NCBI GenBank assembly: GCA_024280835.1
Contig: JAJRPJ010000010.1
Span: 450,239 to 514,238 of the forward strand
Reading direction: 5' to 3'
From: Candidatus Zixiibacteriota bacterium
GTDB lineage: Bacteria > Zixibacteria > MSB-5A5 > GN15 > JACZUZ01
Length of the DNA: 64,000 nt
A program made the translations under genes and the position numbers. Of the stretch, positions 24,984 through 34,974 are shown one piece after another. Position 1 is the stretch's first letter, and each line of letters opens with the position of its first letter. Below the pieces are notes generated by a model. The model had not been told where the DNA came from. It searched no databases and saw nothing but the letters and a program-made list of their open reading frames with translations.

Positions 24984-25928
24984 GTGGGTATAAATTACAT
25001 CGACAAAACGGGCGCCTACAAGCGCCTGAAAGACGCGTTTCCTGACCTTATCGAAGAGCAAGTTTCACTTGCGCAATACTCAAGTTTCGGAGTCGGAGGA
25101 CCTGCGGACTTATTCGCGCGAGTAAGGACTGTCGATCAATTATCCTCACTACTCAAGACTGTCAGCGAACTGGAAATCCCCTTCGCCGTGATTGGCTTGG
25201 GCACAAATCTGCTGGTCGCCGACAAGGGCTATCGAGGTTTGGTGATTCAAAATATTATCAAGGGCTTAGAGGTCTCGGGCTCTCAAATAACAATCGCCTC
25301 TGGTGAGGACTATATGACTCTGGTCAATGCCGCGACCGAAGCGGGCTTAACTGGCATGGAGTTTGCTGCAGGAATATGGGGCGCCGTTGGTGGGGCAGTG
25401 GTCGGCAATGCAGGCGCTTATGGATCGGAGATTTGCGATGTTATGGTCAAAGCCGAAATAGCAAATCGTCAGGGTGTCATCAGAACTGAAAAAACAGCGT
25501 ATTTTGAGTTCGCTTATCGAAGCTCAATCCTGAAAAAGACCAAAGAAATATTGGTCTCCGCCACAGTCAAACTTAAGTCTGGCAATAAAGTATCGATTGC
25601 AGCCAGAGTGAAAGAGATTCTCCAAATCCGTTCAGAAAAGCACCCACGCATCCCAAACTCGGCTGGTTCATTCTTCAAGAACATTCTCGACTCAACCCAA
25701 CCCTACGGTAAGTTGCCTGCTGGCAAGCTGTTAGACGAGGTGGGCGCAAAAGAGTTGAGCTACGGTGGAGCCAGAGTATACGAGAAACACGCCAATATAT
25801 TGATCAATTCTGGTACAGCCACAGCGCAAGATATTCGGAAATTGGCCGATATTTTGAAGGAGCGCACGCTCGAAAAACATGGTATAACTCTCGAAGAAGA
25901 AGTTGTGTCGCTCGGAGATTTTGAGTAA
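24984..25928 (+). CDS. murB: MurB, UDP-N-acetylenolpyruvoylglucosamine reductase
   Basis: This 314-residue FAD-dependent reductase makes UDP-MurNAc for peptidoglycan. The FAD-binding segment YSSFGVGGPADLFARV lies near 32-48, the LGLGTNLLVADKGYRG-like segment near 70, AAGIWGAVGGAVVGNAGAYG near 130-150, and the active-site block PNSAGSFFKN near 225 with Ser as the proton donor. The start is GTG at 24984 without a strong ribosome binding site. It is separated by a 20-base gap from the DUF1844 gene; other mur genes are not nearby. Confidence 0.95.
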   Translation: MGINYIDKTGAYKRLKDAFPDLIEEQVSLAQYSSFGVGGPADLFARVRTVDQLSSLLKTVSELEIPFAVIGLGTNLLVADKGYRGLVIQNIIKGLEVSGSQITIASGEDYMTLVNAATEAGLTGMEFAAGIWGAVGGAVVGNAGAYGSEICDVMVKAEIANRQGVIRTEKTAYFEFAYRSSILKKTKEILVSATVKLKSGNKVSIAARVKEILQIRSEKHPRIPNSAGSFFKNILDSTQPYGKLPAGKLLDEVGAKELSYGGARVYEKHANILINSGTATAQDIRKLADILKERTLEKHGITLEEEVVSLGDFE

Positions 25929-26107
25929 CTTAGTTGTTATGGGGGAATGACTTGAATGGCATTCTCACATTAAACCCAATAACATGCACCAATGCGAATC
26001 CTGTAATATTACCCGCAAGTCAAAGAGGATAACTTATCGCCCATTTCTAACAACCGAATGACAACTTCCTCAAAACGTTCAGGGCGGAAGTTACGCGTAC
26101 CAAAACA

Positions 26108-29100
26108 TTGCAAAGTTCTTTCTTGAAGCGAATTCCGCTCGCGGTTTTTGCGCTTCTATTGTTGTCTCTACCGTCTCGTGTGGCTCACTCCTCCGAAGCG
26201 GGCGTCTATCCGTCATTCAATTATCGACTGACACTCTTGACCCGCGCTCCCGAGTCTGAGCCTGAAGTAACACTGTCAATTTCTCGTGCCCACACTGTAG
26301 TACCTTCGCTACGTCGCTCTCGGCCCAAACGTGCAAGATTACTCGGCGCCAGTTGGCAGAACAAGACCATAACAGTTGGCCAATCCTACTATAAGACTCA
26401 AAGCTATGTACCCTCTACTTTCGATGGCTATGACTTCTTAGATTGGCGTCGCAAATTAGAAATCAAACAACGACTCCGCTCTGGCGCCTTTGAGCAAATT
26501 CGCGCCAGTCAAAAATCGGGACGCGGCGGTCTGCGTGTTTCGATTCCCATCAAATCAAAAGCCCTTGAATCGCTCTTTGGCGAAGGCGGCGCTGGTTTAC
26601 AAGTCTCTGGATCACGTCGAATCTCATTTGCCGGAACGTCAAATTGGAATGATGGTGTCTCTTCGTCGGGACGCTCCCAAAGTCGCTTTCCAACTCTGCG
26701 CATGGATCAATCATTTCAATTCGACATTGTCGGAACCATTGGCAGCAAAATTTTCGTCAAAGTTAATCAAGACTCGCGCGTAAACATTCCGCTCGCCAAC
26801 CGATTGGAAATCCGTTTCAATGGTGGGAAAGATGATGTCATTCAAAAGATCGAGGCGGGCAACACAACTCTATCCTTACCCGGAGCTTCTCTCTTGCGTT
26901 ACTCTTCAAGTGTCCGAGGCCTCTTTGGTATCAAGACCGAAGCGCAGCTTGGTCCTTTCAAGTTCGTCGGAATCGCGTCCCAAGAAAAAGCCAACACCGA
27001 GCGGGCCTCAATCGTTTCTGGCTCCAGCGCTCGCGGCGACACATTACGTGATTACAACTACTTGCGTTACAAAATGTTTGACCTCGGATTTGAGGAACTC
27101 TATGAGAGTCCCGATGACTCGATCATTGATTTTGAGGTCTATAGAAGTAAGGTCGGCAGGCCAGAACAGCCAGTTTTTGATAGCGCTGTGATGCTTTTGG
27201 ATCCTCGCTTAGATAACAATGGTGTGATTGTCGATGGCTCAGAAAGCAACAACGATGGAGCCTCAGAAGCCGTCGAGGCTATCTCCAAAGAAAACTACAC
27301 AGTTTTCAGCCGTCAGAGGACTTTGCTCTTCGAGAGAAGAGTTCCAACCGCAACTGAGAATGTCGGTATCTGGCTCAAGCTTCGCCGAGCCAATCCCAGC
27401 GACCCACGCGGCCCCACTTACGAAATTGGAAACATCGACAGTGTCACTGTTCGCTTACTTTTCATCAAGAAGAACCGATCTGATACGTCATCTCTAATCG
27501 ACACTTATGAACATCGCAACATCTATTCTTTGCCAAACAGCCTAGGTATCGATTGGGACAACCCAGACATTAACGCCATAGACATGAAAGTCTATCAAGG
27601 CAACGACAAAGATGAAAACGCCACGACAAGTTTATCAAACCAAGGTGGTGTTGAATACATTCAGATCGTAGGACTGGATCAAATCGGCTCGTCACAAGCA
27701 GTACCTGACGGTAAAGCGGATTTCACCAGCAGCTTGTTCGATTTCCAACGCCGAATATTCATTCTACCTAATAGAGAGCCTTTCAACACAGCCGCCACTT
27801 TTGGCTCTCCAGATACACTCAACATAAGAGTACCTGGTATTTACAATGTCGAGCGTAGCCGTCAGGATTGGCAAGACGACTCGAAGTACTTCTTTGTCTT
27901 TGAGTCATTCATACGCACTAATACAATCCAACTTTCTGGAGCCAATATTGTCGAAGGCGCTGAGGTCGTCAGCATCGGTTCGCAAACTCTAGTTCGCGGA
28001 ACTGACTACAATGTCGTCGGTAACTCCATTCAGCTAACCTCCGACAGAGCCACTGACCCTGCCGCGGAAGTGACTGTGGATTACGAGGTCGCGCCCCTAT
28101 TCACTGTTGAAAAGAAAACTTTGCTTGGAACGCGAATAGAATATCAGGGTTCAAAAACCTTTGAATTTGGCGTAACCGCTCTCTTCAAATCTGATAAGGC
28201 CACCACCAGAAAGCCAAAAGTCGGTCAAGAGACATCCAAAATGACCGCTTGGGATGTGAACCTCTCAAAGAAGTTCAATACCAATTGGATGACAGGTCTC
28301 TTTGGAGCTTTGCCACTATTGAGTATCAAGGGCAACTCCGGTATTTCGCTGCAGGGTGAAATAGCTCGCTCGAATCCAAATCCAAATGTCGACGGCGAAG
28401 CGTTTATCGATGACTTTGAAGGGTCCAGACAAGAAGTCGGACTTGGAACATCACGTCGTCGTTGGTTAGTTGCCTCTAAGCCAATTCAAATCGATCCGCT
28501 AAAAACCACTAAGGCAAATATCTATTGGTACAATCCCCGCAATGGTGTCGCTACTCGTGAAGTCTTGAACCAAGAAGTTACAACATCAACGTCAACGATT
28601 TTTCCACTGAATATCGTTTACATGCCAACGACATTAAGAATCGACACCCTAATTGTTGATAGTGTAATAGATTCTAGCGTTACGCCGCCAACACTTACTG
28701 TCACAGAAACTCCATACCATTCGGCGACAGTCACCGAGAGAGCCAATGTCAACAAGTTCAAGATGACAGCGGTGGATACTATTCCAGCTCTGGCAAACTG
28801 GTCAGGAATCACTAACAGTCTCCAGCGCTCAGCTTGGAACCAAACCAATGCCGAACTACTCGAAATTCGCATGCGCATTCGCCGAAATCCATTTCAACCG
28901 ACAGGATTCATTCACTTCGATTTTGGCGAAGTCTCTGAAGATGTCATAACCAACCGCCGCAATGATCAAGAAGGTGACGACAACGTCTATAATCCTGACG
29001 AATCCGATGATGTCGGTATTGATCGCCGTGATGATGCCGCTGAAAAACTATGGTATGCCGATATTCTCAGTTTCTTACCAGATGCTAATGATCCGCAAGG

Positions 29101-32100
29101 AGATAACTTTCCGTATGGCATTGGTGACAATCTAGAGACACCAGATTTGGTTGGTTTCAATGGCAATGTCATAGATGATCTCAACAATTCTGATCTTCAG
29201 AGGTTGAAGAAGATCAATGGCACCGAAGTAAATTTCTTTGATCCGATTTTTACCTCAGTTGACGCTGAAATCGATCTCCTACAATCTGGAGCTATCAATC
29301 TGAGTAATAACTACTTTAGTTTCAAAGCCAGTCTAGATACAGGTTCATTGGGTAACAACTTCTTCGTCAAAGGCTCAGAGTCCTTTCTTGATGGTGATAC
29401 AACCCTGCCAACTGGTTGGATAACCCTGCGTATACCTGTGCAGGACTTGAGTGTCGTTGATACTGTCATTGGTAACCCAAGTTGGACAGACATCAATCAG
29501 GTTCGTATTTGGATGGACTCACTGACTGATACAATCATGATTGAAATCGCATCCATCGAATTAGTCAGCTCAAACTGGCGGGACACACTATTGGTGCTGC
29601 CAGACTCAGCCAGATTGAAATTTGACTCAACTGCCATTCTTCCAACAACAGGTCGCTCCAAATTCAATCTCTCGGTCATTAATACCTCAGAAGACTTTAT
29701 CTACGAGGCGCCGCCAGGGGTCACTGGTAATGTCGATCAGATCAACCAGATTACCGAACCAGAACAATCGCTGAGAATGGCTTATGAAAATTTCATCTTT
29801 GGTGACACTGGCAAAATCACAAAGCCGCAAACCGTGGTCAACTACATGGGCTACCGTGAACTAAGAATGTTCACACATGGTGATGCAAGTATCGGCGCAA
29901 CTCACCAAGTAAATTACTATTTCAGATTGGGAACAGATTCACTCAATTACTACGAGTTTAGAATAGGTCTAGAGCCGGGCTGGAGTATCAACAATGAAGT
30001 TGTGATGGATTTCAACGAATTAACAGCTTTGAAAGATCGCGGCCTCAAAGACAACCTCATAGATAGCGCCACAGGACTTCTAAATACAGGCGACTTGGAT
30101 CCGCGTTACCGAGTTGTCGGCCTCCCAACGCTGCGCTCCATACGCTATATGTCATCAGGTTTGACTAACGCGGACCCTACCGATGTTAATGTGGGTATCA
30201 CAGGTGAAGTCTGGGTCGATGAACTGCGCCTAACTAATGTGAGGCGCGATGTAGGAACCGCATTGCGTTTTTCTGCCAGTGGCAATATCGGTGATTTTGT
30301 CACGTCTTATGGAGTCAGCGCATCCTTCACGGATGCTTTCTATCGTGACATCGCTCGCGGAACTCGACGTGGCAATGGTGTTTCGCTTGGTAGTGGTAGC
30401 TCCGATTTCCGCTATTCGTTAAATGCGAATTTTCAACTGTCAAAGTTCTTGCCACCGAGTATGAAAGCTAACATTCCCATTCGAGTGACATATTCAAAAT
30501 CTGTACGTACTCCTCTTCTGGTAACAGCTGGCAATAGTGATATTGTCTTGCCACAAGAGAGGCGAATCGAAGAACGCACAATCAGTGAAACCAGAGGTTT
30601 CTCAGTTCGGGAAAGTTTCAATAAAAACACCAAGAACCTATTGTACACTGTTCTCCTGAATCGCATTAGCACCAGTTTCGATTACAATCGTTCTGAGAGC
30701 ACTTCGCCGACAATTCCCAAAAGTCTAACTGAACGCTATGGAGCAAGTTTCTCTTATGATGTCCAGCGCTTTCCGACCATACCGCCGATTCCTGTATTTT
30801 TCATGTTCTCGAAGGTTCCGCTAGTGAAACGTCTCTCGGAAACCCGTCTAAGCTTGACGCCGACAAACTTTAAATTGCGCAGTAATTTCGCCCGAAATCT
30901 AACAGTCCGCACTCAAAATCTTGAAGGCGCTATTACATCAAGCCATACACGCACATTAAACACCGATGTTCAAACTGGCGCCCGTTGGCTGACTAATCTG
31001 ACGTCAAGATTTTCCCTCAACCTGCGTAGTGATTTACGTAATCCTGATTGGATCAACCTGTCACCCAAAGATTTCCGAATTGGAAAAATCACCCGACTGC
31101 AACAAAGTTTCAATCACGAATTCTCACCTATATTATTTCCATTCTTGACGCACAAGTTCTCTTTCAACAGTTCCTATGCCGAAAATCTTCAACAGGCCTC
31201 GCTATCTCGTGATTTCCTAGTGGCCAACCCTAACGATAGCTTACTTGAGCCATATGATGTCTCTCAAAATCTGCGCTTCTCAGTTAGTGGTACATTCGAC
31301 TTAAAGAAATTTTTTGGTGAGCCAGGGAGAGTGCGCTCATCCAACGCAGCTAGTGATAGCCGTCGACGTAATGCCGAAAATGCGCGTAAGCTCCGCGAAG
31401 AGCGTCGTCGACGCGAAATGGGTGATACCCTGAATGTTGATAGCCTCAATCAAGACTCTAAAGTTGAAGAGAAAAAGAAAGATAATACCCCAAGTGGTCC
31501 GTGGATTGGCGCTAAAGTTTCAAACTTTACTCGAGGGAGCCTCAGGAAACTTACTGGTTTCATCGATCCAGTTACAGCCAGCCTAGATAGAAGCCAGACT
31601 CTACAACGAAACGGTCTTCGTTTCCGTCCAAGCCCTAAATTCAGATTTGGTTTTACTGACGTACTTGACGGTCCAATTGTCGGAGTGACCCGACAAACTA
31701 AGAATTTCTCGGAATCCACTGGCTGGCGACTTGGGTCTGGAGCGCGATTCTTCAGAGGTGGAATCACAACCCGAATTGATATCTCCGAGTCTCGGGCAAC
31801 AACCCATCCGTCAACTGGATCAGGTAGTGTCTCGATAGATAGAAGTTGGCCGCGGTTAACTATAACTATTCGGGAGTTCCGTAGCTTTAACAATGTCTGG
31901 GGACTCCGTTTTCTACAAGGTCAATTGAATGCTCTCATTAGAAGATTCGGTCCGCAAACTTCCTACGCCAGACGGACAACGGAGCGAATAGATCTCTCGA
32001 CTGGTTTTACCACATCACGCACCACGGCAATTGATCGTGGCCCACTTATCGGAGTGACTATCCCCATTAAGCGCTCGCTAAATATTAACGCGCGCTACGA

Positions 32101-32497
32101 AACCAGTAATTCAACTCGTGAATCATTTTTGAAGACCGGCCTTCTCTCAAGCGCCAATAGAGACAAGAGTAGTACATTGCGGTTTTCGTCGCAGTATAGC
32201 TTCAGCTCACCCAATGGAGTTCGGTTACCTATCTTTGGCAAAATCAAGTTAAGATCTACCGTCTCAATCAAAGTCGATGTTCTCAAGCGTGTCAATGAAA
32301 CTGAAGTTGCCAGCTCAGACGGAGAGTTCTCGCCGAGTTCACGTAGGGAAACCTTTACTGTCAACACGACAATCAATTATTCATTCTCAACTCAAGTACG
32401 AGGCGGAATGACTGCAACTTGGACAGATACCAATAGTAGAACACGCCCTGGGACGCACACTCGAGAGCTACGAATTTTCGCCGAAATGCGATTCTAA
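26108..32497 (+). CDS. sprA: SprA-like giant outer-membrane protein
   Basis: The 2129-residue protein has a signal peptide (KRIPLAVFALLLLSLPSRVAHS) followed by a long beta-rich chain. SprA-type blocks are seen: an early FDIVGTIGSKIFVKVNQDS near 205-225, and near 765-770 the characteristic EAFIDDFEGSR. The second half is rich in alternating aromatic and polar beta strands and ends in F (AEMRF), as outer-membrane barrels do. A Lys/Arg/Glu-rich linker lies near 1735-1800. In Bacteroidota SprA (Sov) is the 36-strand barrel channel of the type IX secretion system. The start is TTG at 26108; no strong ribosome binding site is seen. The 179-base gap upstream has no clear feature. Confidence 0.88.
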   Translation: MQSSFLKRIPLAVFALLLLSLPSRVAHSSEAGVYPSFNYRLTLLTRAPESEPEVTLSISRAHTVVPSLRRSRPKRARLLGASWQNKTITVGQSYYKTQSYVPSTFDGYDFLDWRRKLEIKQRLRSGAFEQIRASQKSGRGGLRVSIPIKSKALESLFGEGGAGLQVSGSRRISFAGTSNWNDGVSSSGRSQSRFPTLRMDQSFQFDIVGTIGSKIFVKVNQDSRVNIPLANRLEIRFNGGKDDVIQKIEAGNTTLSLPGASLLRYSSSVRGLFGIKTEAQLGPFKFVGIASQEKANTERASIVSGSSARGDTLRDYNYLRYKMFDLGFEELYESPDDSIIDFEVYRSKVGRPEQPVFDSAVMLLDPRLDNNGVIVDGSESNNDGASEAVEAISKENYTVFSRQRTLLFERRVPTATENVGIWLKLRRANPSDPRGPTYEIGNIDSVTVRLLFIKKNRSDTSSLIDTYEHRNIYSLPNSLGIDWDNPDINAIDMKVYQGNDKDENATTSLSNQGGVEYIQIVGLDQIGSSQAVPDGKADFTSSLFDFQRRIFILPNREPFNTAATFGSPDTLNIRVPGIYNVERSRQDWQDDSKYFFVFESFIRTNTIQLSGANIVEGAEVVSIGSQTLVRGTDYNVVGNSIQLTSDRATDPAAEVTVDYEVAPLFTVEKKTLLGTRIEYQGSKTFEFGVTALFKSDKATTRKPKVGQETSKMTAWDVNLSKKFNTNWMTGLFGALPLLSIKGNSGISLQGEIARSNPNPNVDGEAFIDDFEGSRQEVGLGTSRRRWLVASKPIQIDPLKTTKANIYWYNPRNGVATREVLNQEVTTSTSTIFPLNIVYMPTTLRIDTLIVDSVIDSSVTPPTLTVTETPYHSATVTERANVNKFKMTAVDTIPALANWSGITNSLQRSAWNQTNAELLEIRMRIRRNPFQPTGFIHFDFGEVSEDVITNRRNDQEGDDNVYNPDESDDVGIDRRDDAAEKLWYADILSFLPDANDPQGDNFPYGIGDNLETPDLVGFNGNVIDDLNNSDLQRLKKINGTEVNFFDPIFTSVDAEIDLLQSGAINLSNNYFSFKASLDTGSLGNNFFVKGSESFLDGDTTLPTGWITLRIPVQDLSVVDTVIGNPSWTDINQVRIWMDSLTDTIMIEIASIELVSSNWRDTLLVLPDSARLKFDSTAILPTTGRSKFNLSVINTSEDFIYEAPPGVTGNVDQINQITEPEQSLRMAYENFIFGDTGKITKPQTVVNYMGYRELRMFTHGDASIGATHQVNYYFRLGTDSLNYYEFRIGLEPGWSINNEVVMDFNELTALKDRGLKDNLIDSATGLLNTGDLDPRYRVVGLPTLRSIRYMSSGLTNADPTDVNVGITGEVWVDELRLTNVRRDVGTALRFSASGNIGDFVTSYGVSASFTDAFYRDIARGTRRGNGVSLGSGSSDFRYSLNANFQLSKFLPPSMKANIPIRVTYSKSVRTPLLVTAGNSDIVLPQERRIEERTISETRGFSVRESFNKNTKNLLYTVLLNRISTSFDYNRSESTSPTIPKSLTERYGASFSYDVQRFPTIPPIPVFFMFSKVPLVKRLSETRLSLTPTNFKLRSNFARNLTVRTQNLEGAITSSHTRTLNTDVQTGARWLTNLTSRFSLNLRSDLRNPDWINLSPKDFRIGKITRLQQSFNHEFSPILFPFLTHKFSFNSSYAENLQQASLSRDFLVANPNDSLLEPYDVSQNLRFSVSGTFDLKKFFGEPGRVRSSNAASDSRRRNAENARKLREERRRREMGDTLNVDSLNQDSKVEEKKKDNTPSGPWIGAKVSNFTRGSLRKLTGFIDPVTASLDRSQTLQRNGLRFRPSPKFRFGFTDVLDGPIVGVTRQTKNFSESTGWRLGSGARFFRGGITTRIDISESRATTHPSTGSGSVSIDRSWPRLTITIREFRSFNNVWGLRFLQGQLNALIRRFGPQTSYARRTTERIDLSTGFTTSRTTAIDRGPLIGVTIPIKRSLNINARYETSNSTRESFLKTGLLSSANRDKSSTLRFSSQYSFSSPNGVRLPIFGKIKLRSTVSIKVDVLKRVNETEVASSDGEFSPSSRRETFTVNTTINYSFSTQVRGGMTATWTDTNSRTRPGTHTRELRIFAEMRF

Positions 32498-32511
32498 GGC
32501 ACAGCTAATTC

Positions 32512-32539
32512 TTGCTATCGAAATTTAAAATACTATCTT
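32512..32539 (+). promoter_or_regulatory. Predicted promoter before the glutaminyl cyclase gene
   Basis: TTGCTA (32512-32517), a 16-base spacer and TATCTT (32534-32539) lie between sprA and the next gene. The -10 box ends 9 bases before the ATG, again giving a very short leader. The cyclase may thus be transcribed on its own as well as with sprA. Confidence 0.45.
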
Positions 32540-32548
32540 GCGACTATT

Positions 32549-33496
32549 ATGAAAAATCTCTTATCAACAGCGCTAATCCTTTTGCTCAGCGCCACCAGTC
32601 TTGCGCTTAGCTCCTGTGGCGTCTCGGGTGTGAGTTCAAATCCTGAACCACAGTTCGATGCACAGCGAGCGCTAAGATTTATCGAAGAACAAGTTGAGTT
32701 CGGACCACGTGTACCTGGCTCTGAGGCTTGGAGTGACTGTCGGGACTACTTGATGGCCTATTTTGATTCACTCGGATATAATGTCCAAAGAAACGACTAT
32801 ACACATGTCGATTACGTCACAGGGCAAACTGTGCCACTGACCAATCTGCTAATTACACAAAAAGTACAACCTTCTCAGGATGTGTCCTCCAATCAAGCAA
32901 TCCTGCTTTGTGCGCATTGGGATAGTCGGCCTCGCTGTGAGCGCGATCCTGATCCTGCGCGTCGAGCCGATTCCTTGCCAGCGGCAAATGACGGTGCATC
33001 TGGAGTAGCCATGTTGATGGAGTTGGCCGCATCAATTAAAGATGCGCCCCCAACTGTTCCTGTGGCTTTTGTGCTTTTTGATGGCGAAGATTGGGGCCGC
33101 GAAGGCGATGTTAATCAATACAGTCTCGGAGCCAAAAAATTCGCCAGTCACTCGGATACAAAACTATATCGCTATGCAATTCTCTTCGATTTAATTGGCC
33201 ATCCAACAGCAAAGTTTCGCAAAGAAAAGTTTTCCGAGAAATTTGCAAGCGCAATCAATCACAAAGTTTGGACAGCCGCCAAAGAATTAGGTGTCCAGCG
33301 CTTTATAGATACCGTCGGGCAGGGAGTAATCGATGACCATTTGCCGTTGCTAAATGCGGGTCTGCCCACAATCGACATTATCGACATGAACTACAAATAC
33401 TGGCACACAACTTTAGACACGCCCGACAAATGTGACAGCGCCGCCCTCCATGAAGTCGGCTCGGTTACCTTGCGAGTTCTCTATCAAGAACAATAA
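32549..33496 (+). CDS. Glutaminyl-peptide cyclotransferase-like lipoprotein (M28 fold)
   Basis: The 315-residue protein has a lipobox (LALSSC near 22) and an M28-type fold with glutaminyl cyclase hallmarks: LLCAHWDSRP near 118, AANDGASGVA near 148, FVLFDGEDWG near 170, LFDLIGHPTAKF near 208-220 and DDHLPLLNAGLPTIDIID followed by YWHTTLDTPD near 270-297. The LFDLIG and WHT segments are specific to cyclases rather than aminopeptidases. These enzymes convert N-terminal Gln to pyroglutamate. In Bacteroidota such lipoproteins act on exported proteins with Gln at the new N-terminus. It directly follows sprA. Confidence 0.85.
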   Translation: MKNLLSTALILLLSATSLALSSCGVSGVSSNPEPQFDAQRALRFIEEQVEFGPRVPGSEAWSDCRDYLMAYFDSLGYNVQRNDYTHVDYVTGQTVPLTNLLITQKVQPSQDVSSNQAILLCAHWDSRPRCERDPDPARRADSLPAANDGASGVAMLMELAASIKDAPPTVPVAFVLFDGEDWGREGDVNQYSLGAKKFASHSDTKLYRYAILFDLIGHPTAKFRKEKFSEKFASAINHKVWTAAKELGVQRFIDTVGQGVIDDHLPLLNAGLPTIDIIDMNYKYWHTTLDTPDKCDSAALHEVGSVTLRVLYQEQ

Positions 33497-33514
33497 TCAA
33501 AACCAGTTCAGCCC

Positions 33515-34933
33515 ATGAAAATTGAAGCCAAAAAAAATCGTGACCCGAAGGCGCCAATAGAATCTCCGCGTGATATTCCTGCGCTCGACGACTTTCTAGC
33601 TGATGAACAAATTGCCAAGGCGCTTGGACAAATCTCAAAGCGGGTGCTAACTGAAATTATCCGTGAAGTCTTCGACAAGGCCCGCCAAGCTCTAACTGAC
33701 CCAGCGAAGTCACCTGCAATAACCTATAGCTCATTGATAAAAGCCACCCTCAAAGAAGTGGGAATATTCTCCCGCAAGTCACTCACAAATGTCATCAATT
33801 GCACTGGTGTCATAGCCCATACAAATTTGGGCCGAGCGCCATTATCAAAAGAATCAATGGAGCATGTCCTCGAAATCATGGCTGGCTACCAAACTCTGGA
33901 ATTTGATCTAGAATCAGGAGCGCGAGGAAAACGAGGTCTCGACGTCGAAGCGGATCTCTGTACTCTAACTGGCTCTGAATCCGCGTTAATAGTCAACAAT
34001 TGCGCTGGCGCATTATTCTTGCTCTTGAATACTCTCTCAAACCGTAAAGAAACTATTCTCAGTAGGGGAGAGATGGTGCAAATCGGTGGCGGATTCCGTG
34101 TTCCTGATGTCATGCGCCGCTCCGGCGCCAAGCTCGTCGAAATCGGAACCACTAATATCACTACTGCCAATGATTACACTCAAGCGCTAAGTCCCAAAAC
34201 CGCGCTCTTACTGAAAGTCAATCAAAGCAATTTCTCACAACACGGTTTCACAGGCGAAGCCAGCATCAAAGAACTCGTGACAGTAGCTTCCGAGCACAAT
34301 ATCCCTCTAATATACGACCTTGGTTCAGGCCTTGTGGTCAATCCCACTGAGGTCAATTTGACAGGCTACCCTTCGGTAATCGGAGCGCTACGTGATGGCG
34401 CCGATATTGTCTGTTTCTCGGGTGACAAACTATTTGGCTCAGCCCAAGCTGGATTGATTGTCGGTAAGAAATATATCATCGACAAACTCCGTAAAAATCC
34501 GCTTTATCGCGCGCTACGTCCCGACAAGACTACACTGGCGTTCCTCTCGCAAACCCTGCAAAGCTATTTAAATGACACCTGGCGACAGGACGTGCCGCTC
34601 TGGAAGATGGCCCTACGCACTGAAAAAGAACTCTACAAATTTGGTAGAGAAATAATTGAAAGTGTCACCGAGAACTCAAAACTACTCTTGACTGCCAGCG
34701 CTGGACGTTATGGAGCAGGCTCTGTGCCTGACGCCGAAATCCCGTCCTGCGCTATCAGCTTTCAAACTGTACGGCCAGCCAAAAACGTTGCGCGACTATT
34801 TCGTCAGCAAACCCCACCAATTATCGGGCGTATCGAAAACGAAACATTCCTGTTAGACATTCTAACTGTGACCGAAGCTGATAAAGAGGCGCTCGTCAAC
34901 GCCCTCAATGAAGTGATTCCACAGTTGCCATAA
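33515..34933 (+). CDS. selA: SelA, selenocysteine synthase
   Basis: This PLP enzyme of 472 residues converts Ser-tRNA-Sec to Sec-tRNA-Sec. The N-terminal helical domain that binds tRNA-Sec covers about 20-80. The core contains VINCTGVIAHTNLGRAPLS near 95-115 and the PLP lysine lies in CFSGDKLFGSAQAGLIVG near 300-318. The length fits bacterial SelA. It is followed after 41 bases by selB, the usual order. The matching tRNA-Sec is at 21328. Confidence 0.96.
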   Translation: MKIEAKKNRDPKAPIESPRDIPALDDFLADEQIAKALGQISKRVLTEIIREVFDKARQALTDPAKSPAITYSSLIKATLKEVGIFSRKSLTNVINCTGVIAHTNLGRAPLSKESMEHVLEIMAGYQTLEFDLESGARGKRGLDVEADLCTLTGSESALIVNNCAGALFLLLNTLSNRKETILSRGEMVQIGGGFRVPDVMRRSGAKLVEIGTTNITTANDYTQALSPKTALLLKVNQSNFSQHGFTGEASIKELVTVASEHNIPLIYDLGSGLVVNPTEVNLTGYPSVIGALRDGADIVCFSGDKLFGSAQAGLIVGKKYIIDKLRKNPLYRALRPDKTTLAFLSQTLQSYLNDTWRQDVPLWKMALRTEKELYKFGREIIESVTENSKLLLTASAGRYGAGSVPDAEIPSCAISFQTVRPAKNVARLFRQQTPPIIGRIENETFLLDILTVTEADKEALVNALNEVIPQLP

Positions 34934-34974
34934 CCCAAGCAAGCGCCCAACATTATTTTCCTGTATATTTATCT

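Noticed and set aside
34964..34969. Leaderless promoter for selB from TATATT 5 bases before its ATG
   Set aside because: No -35 box lies at 16-18 bases upstream; the nearest TTGCCA is 33 bases away.
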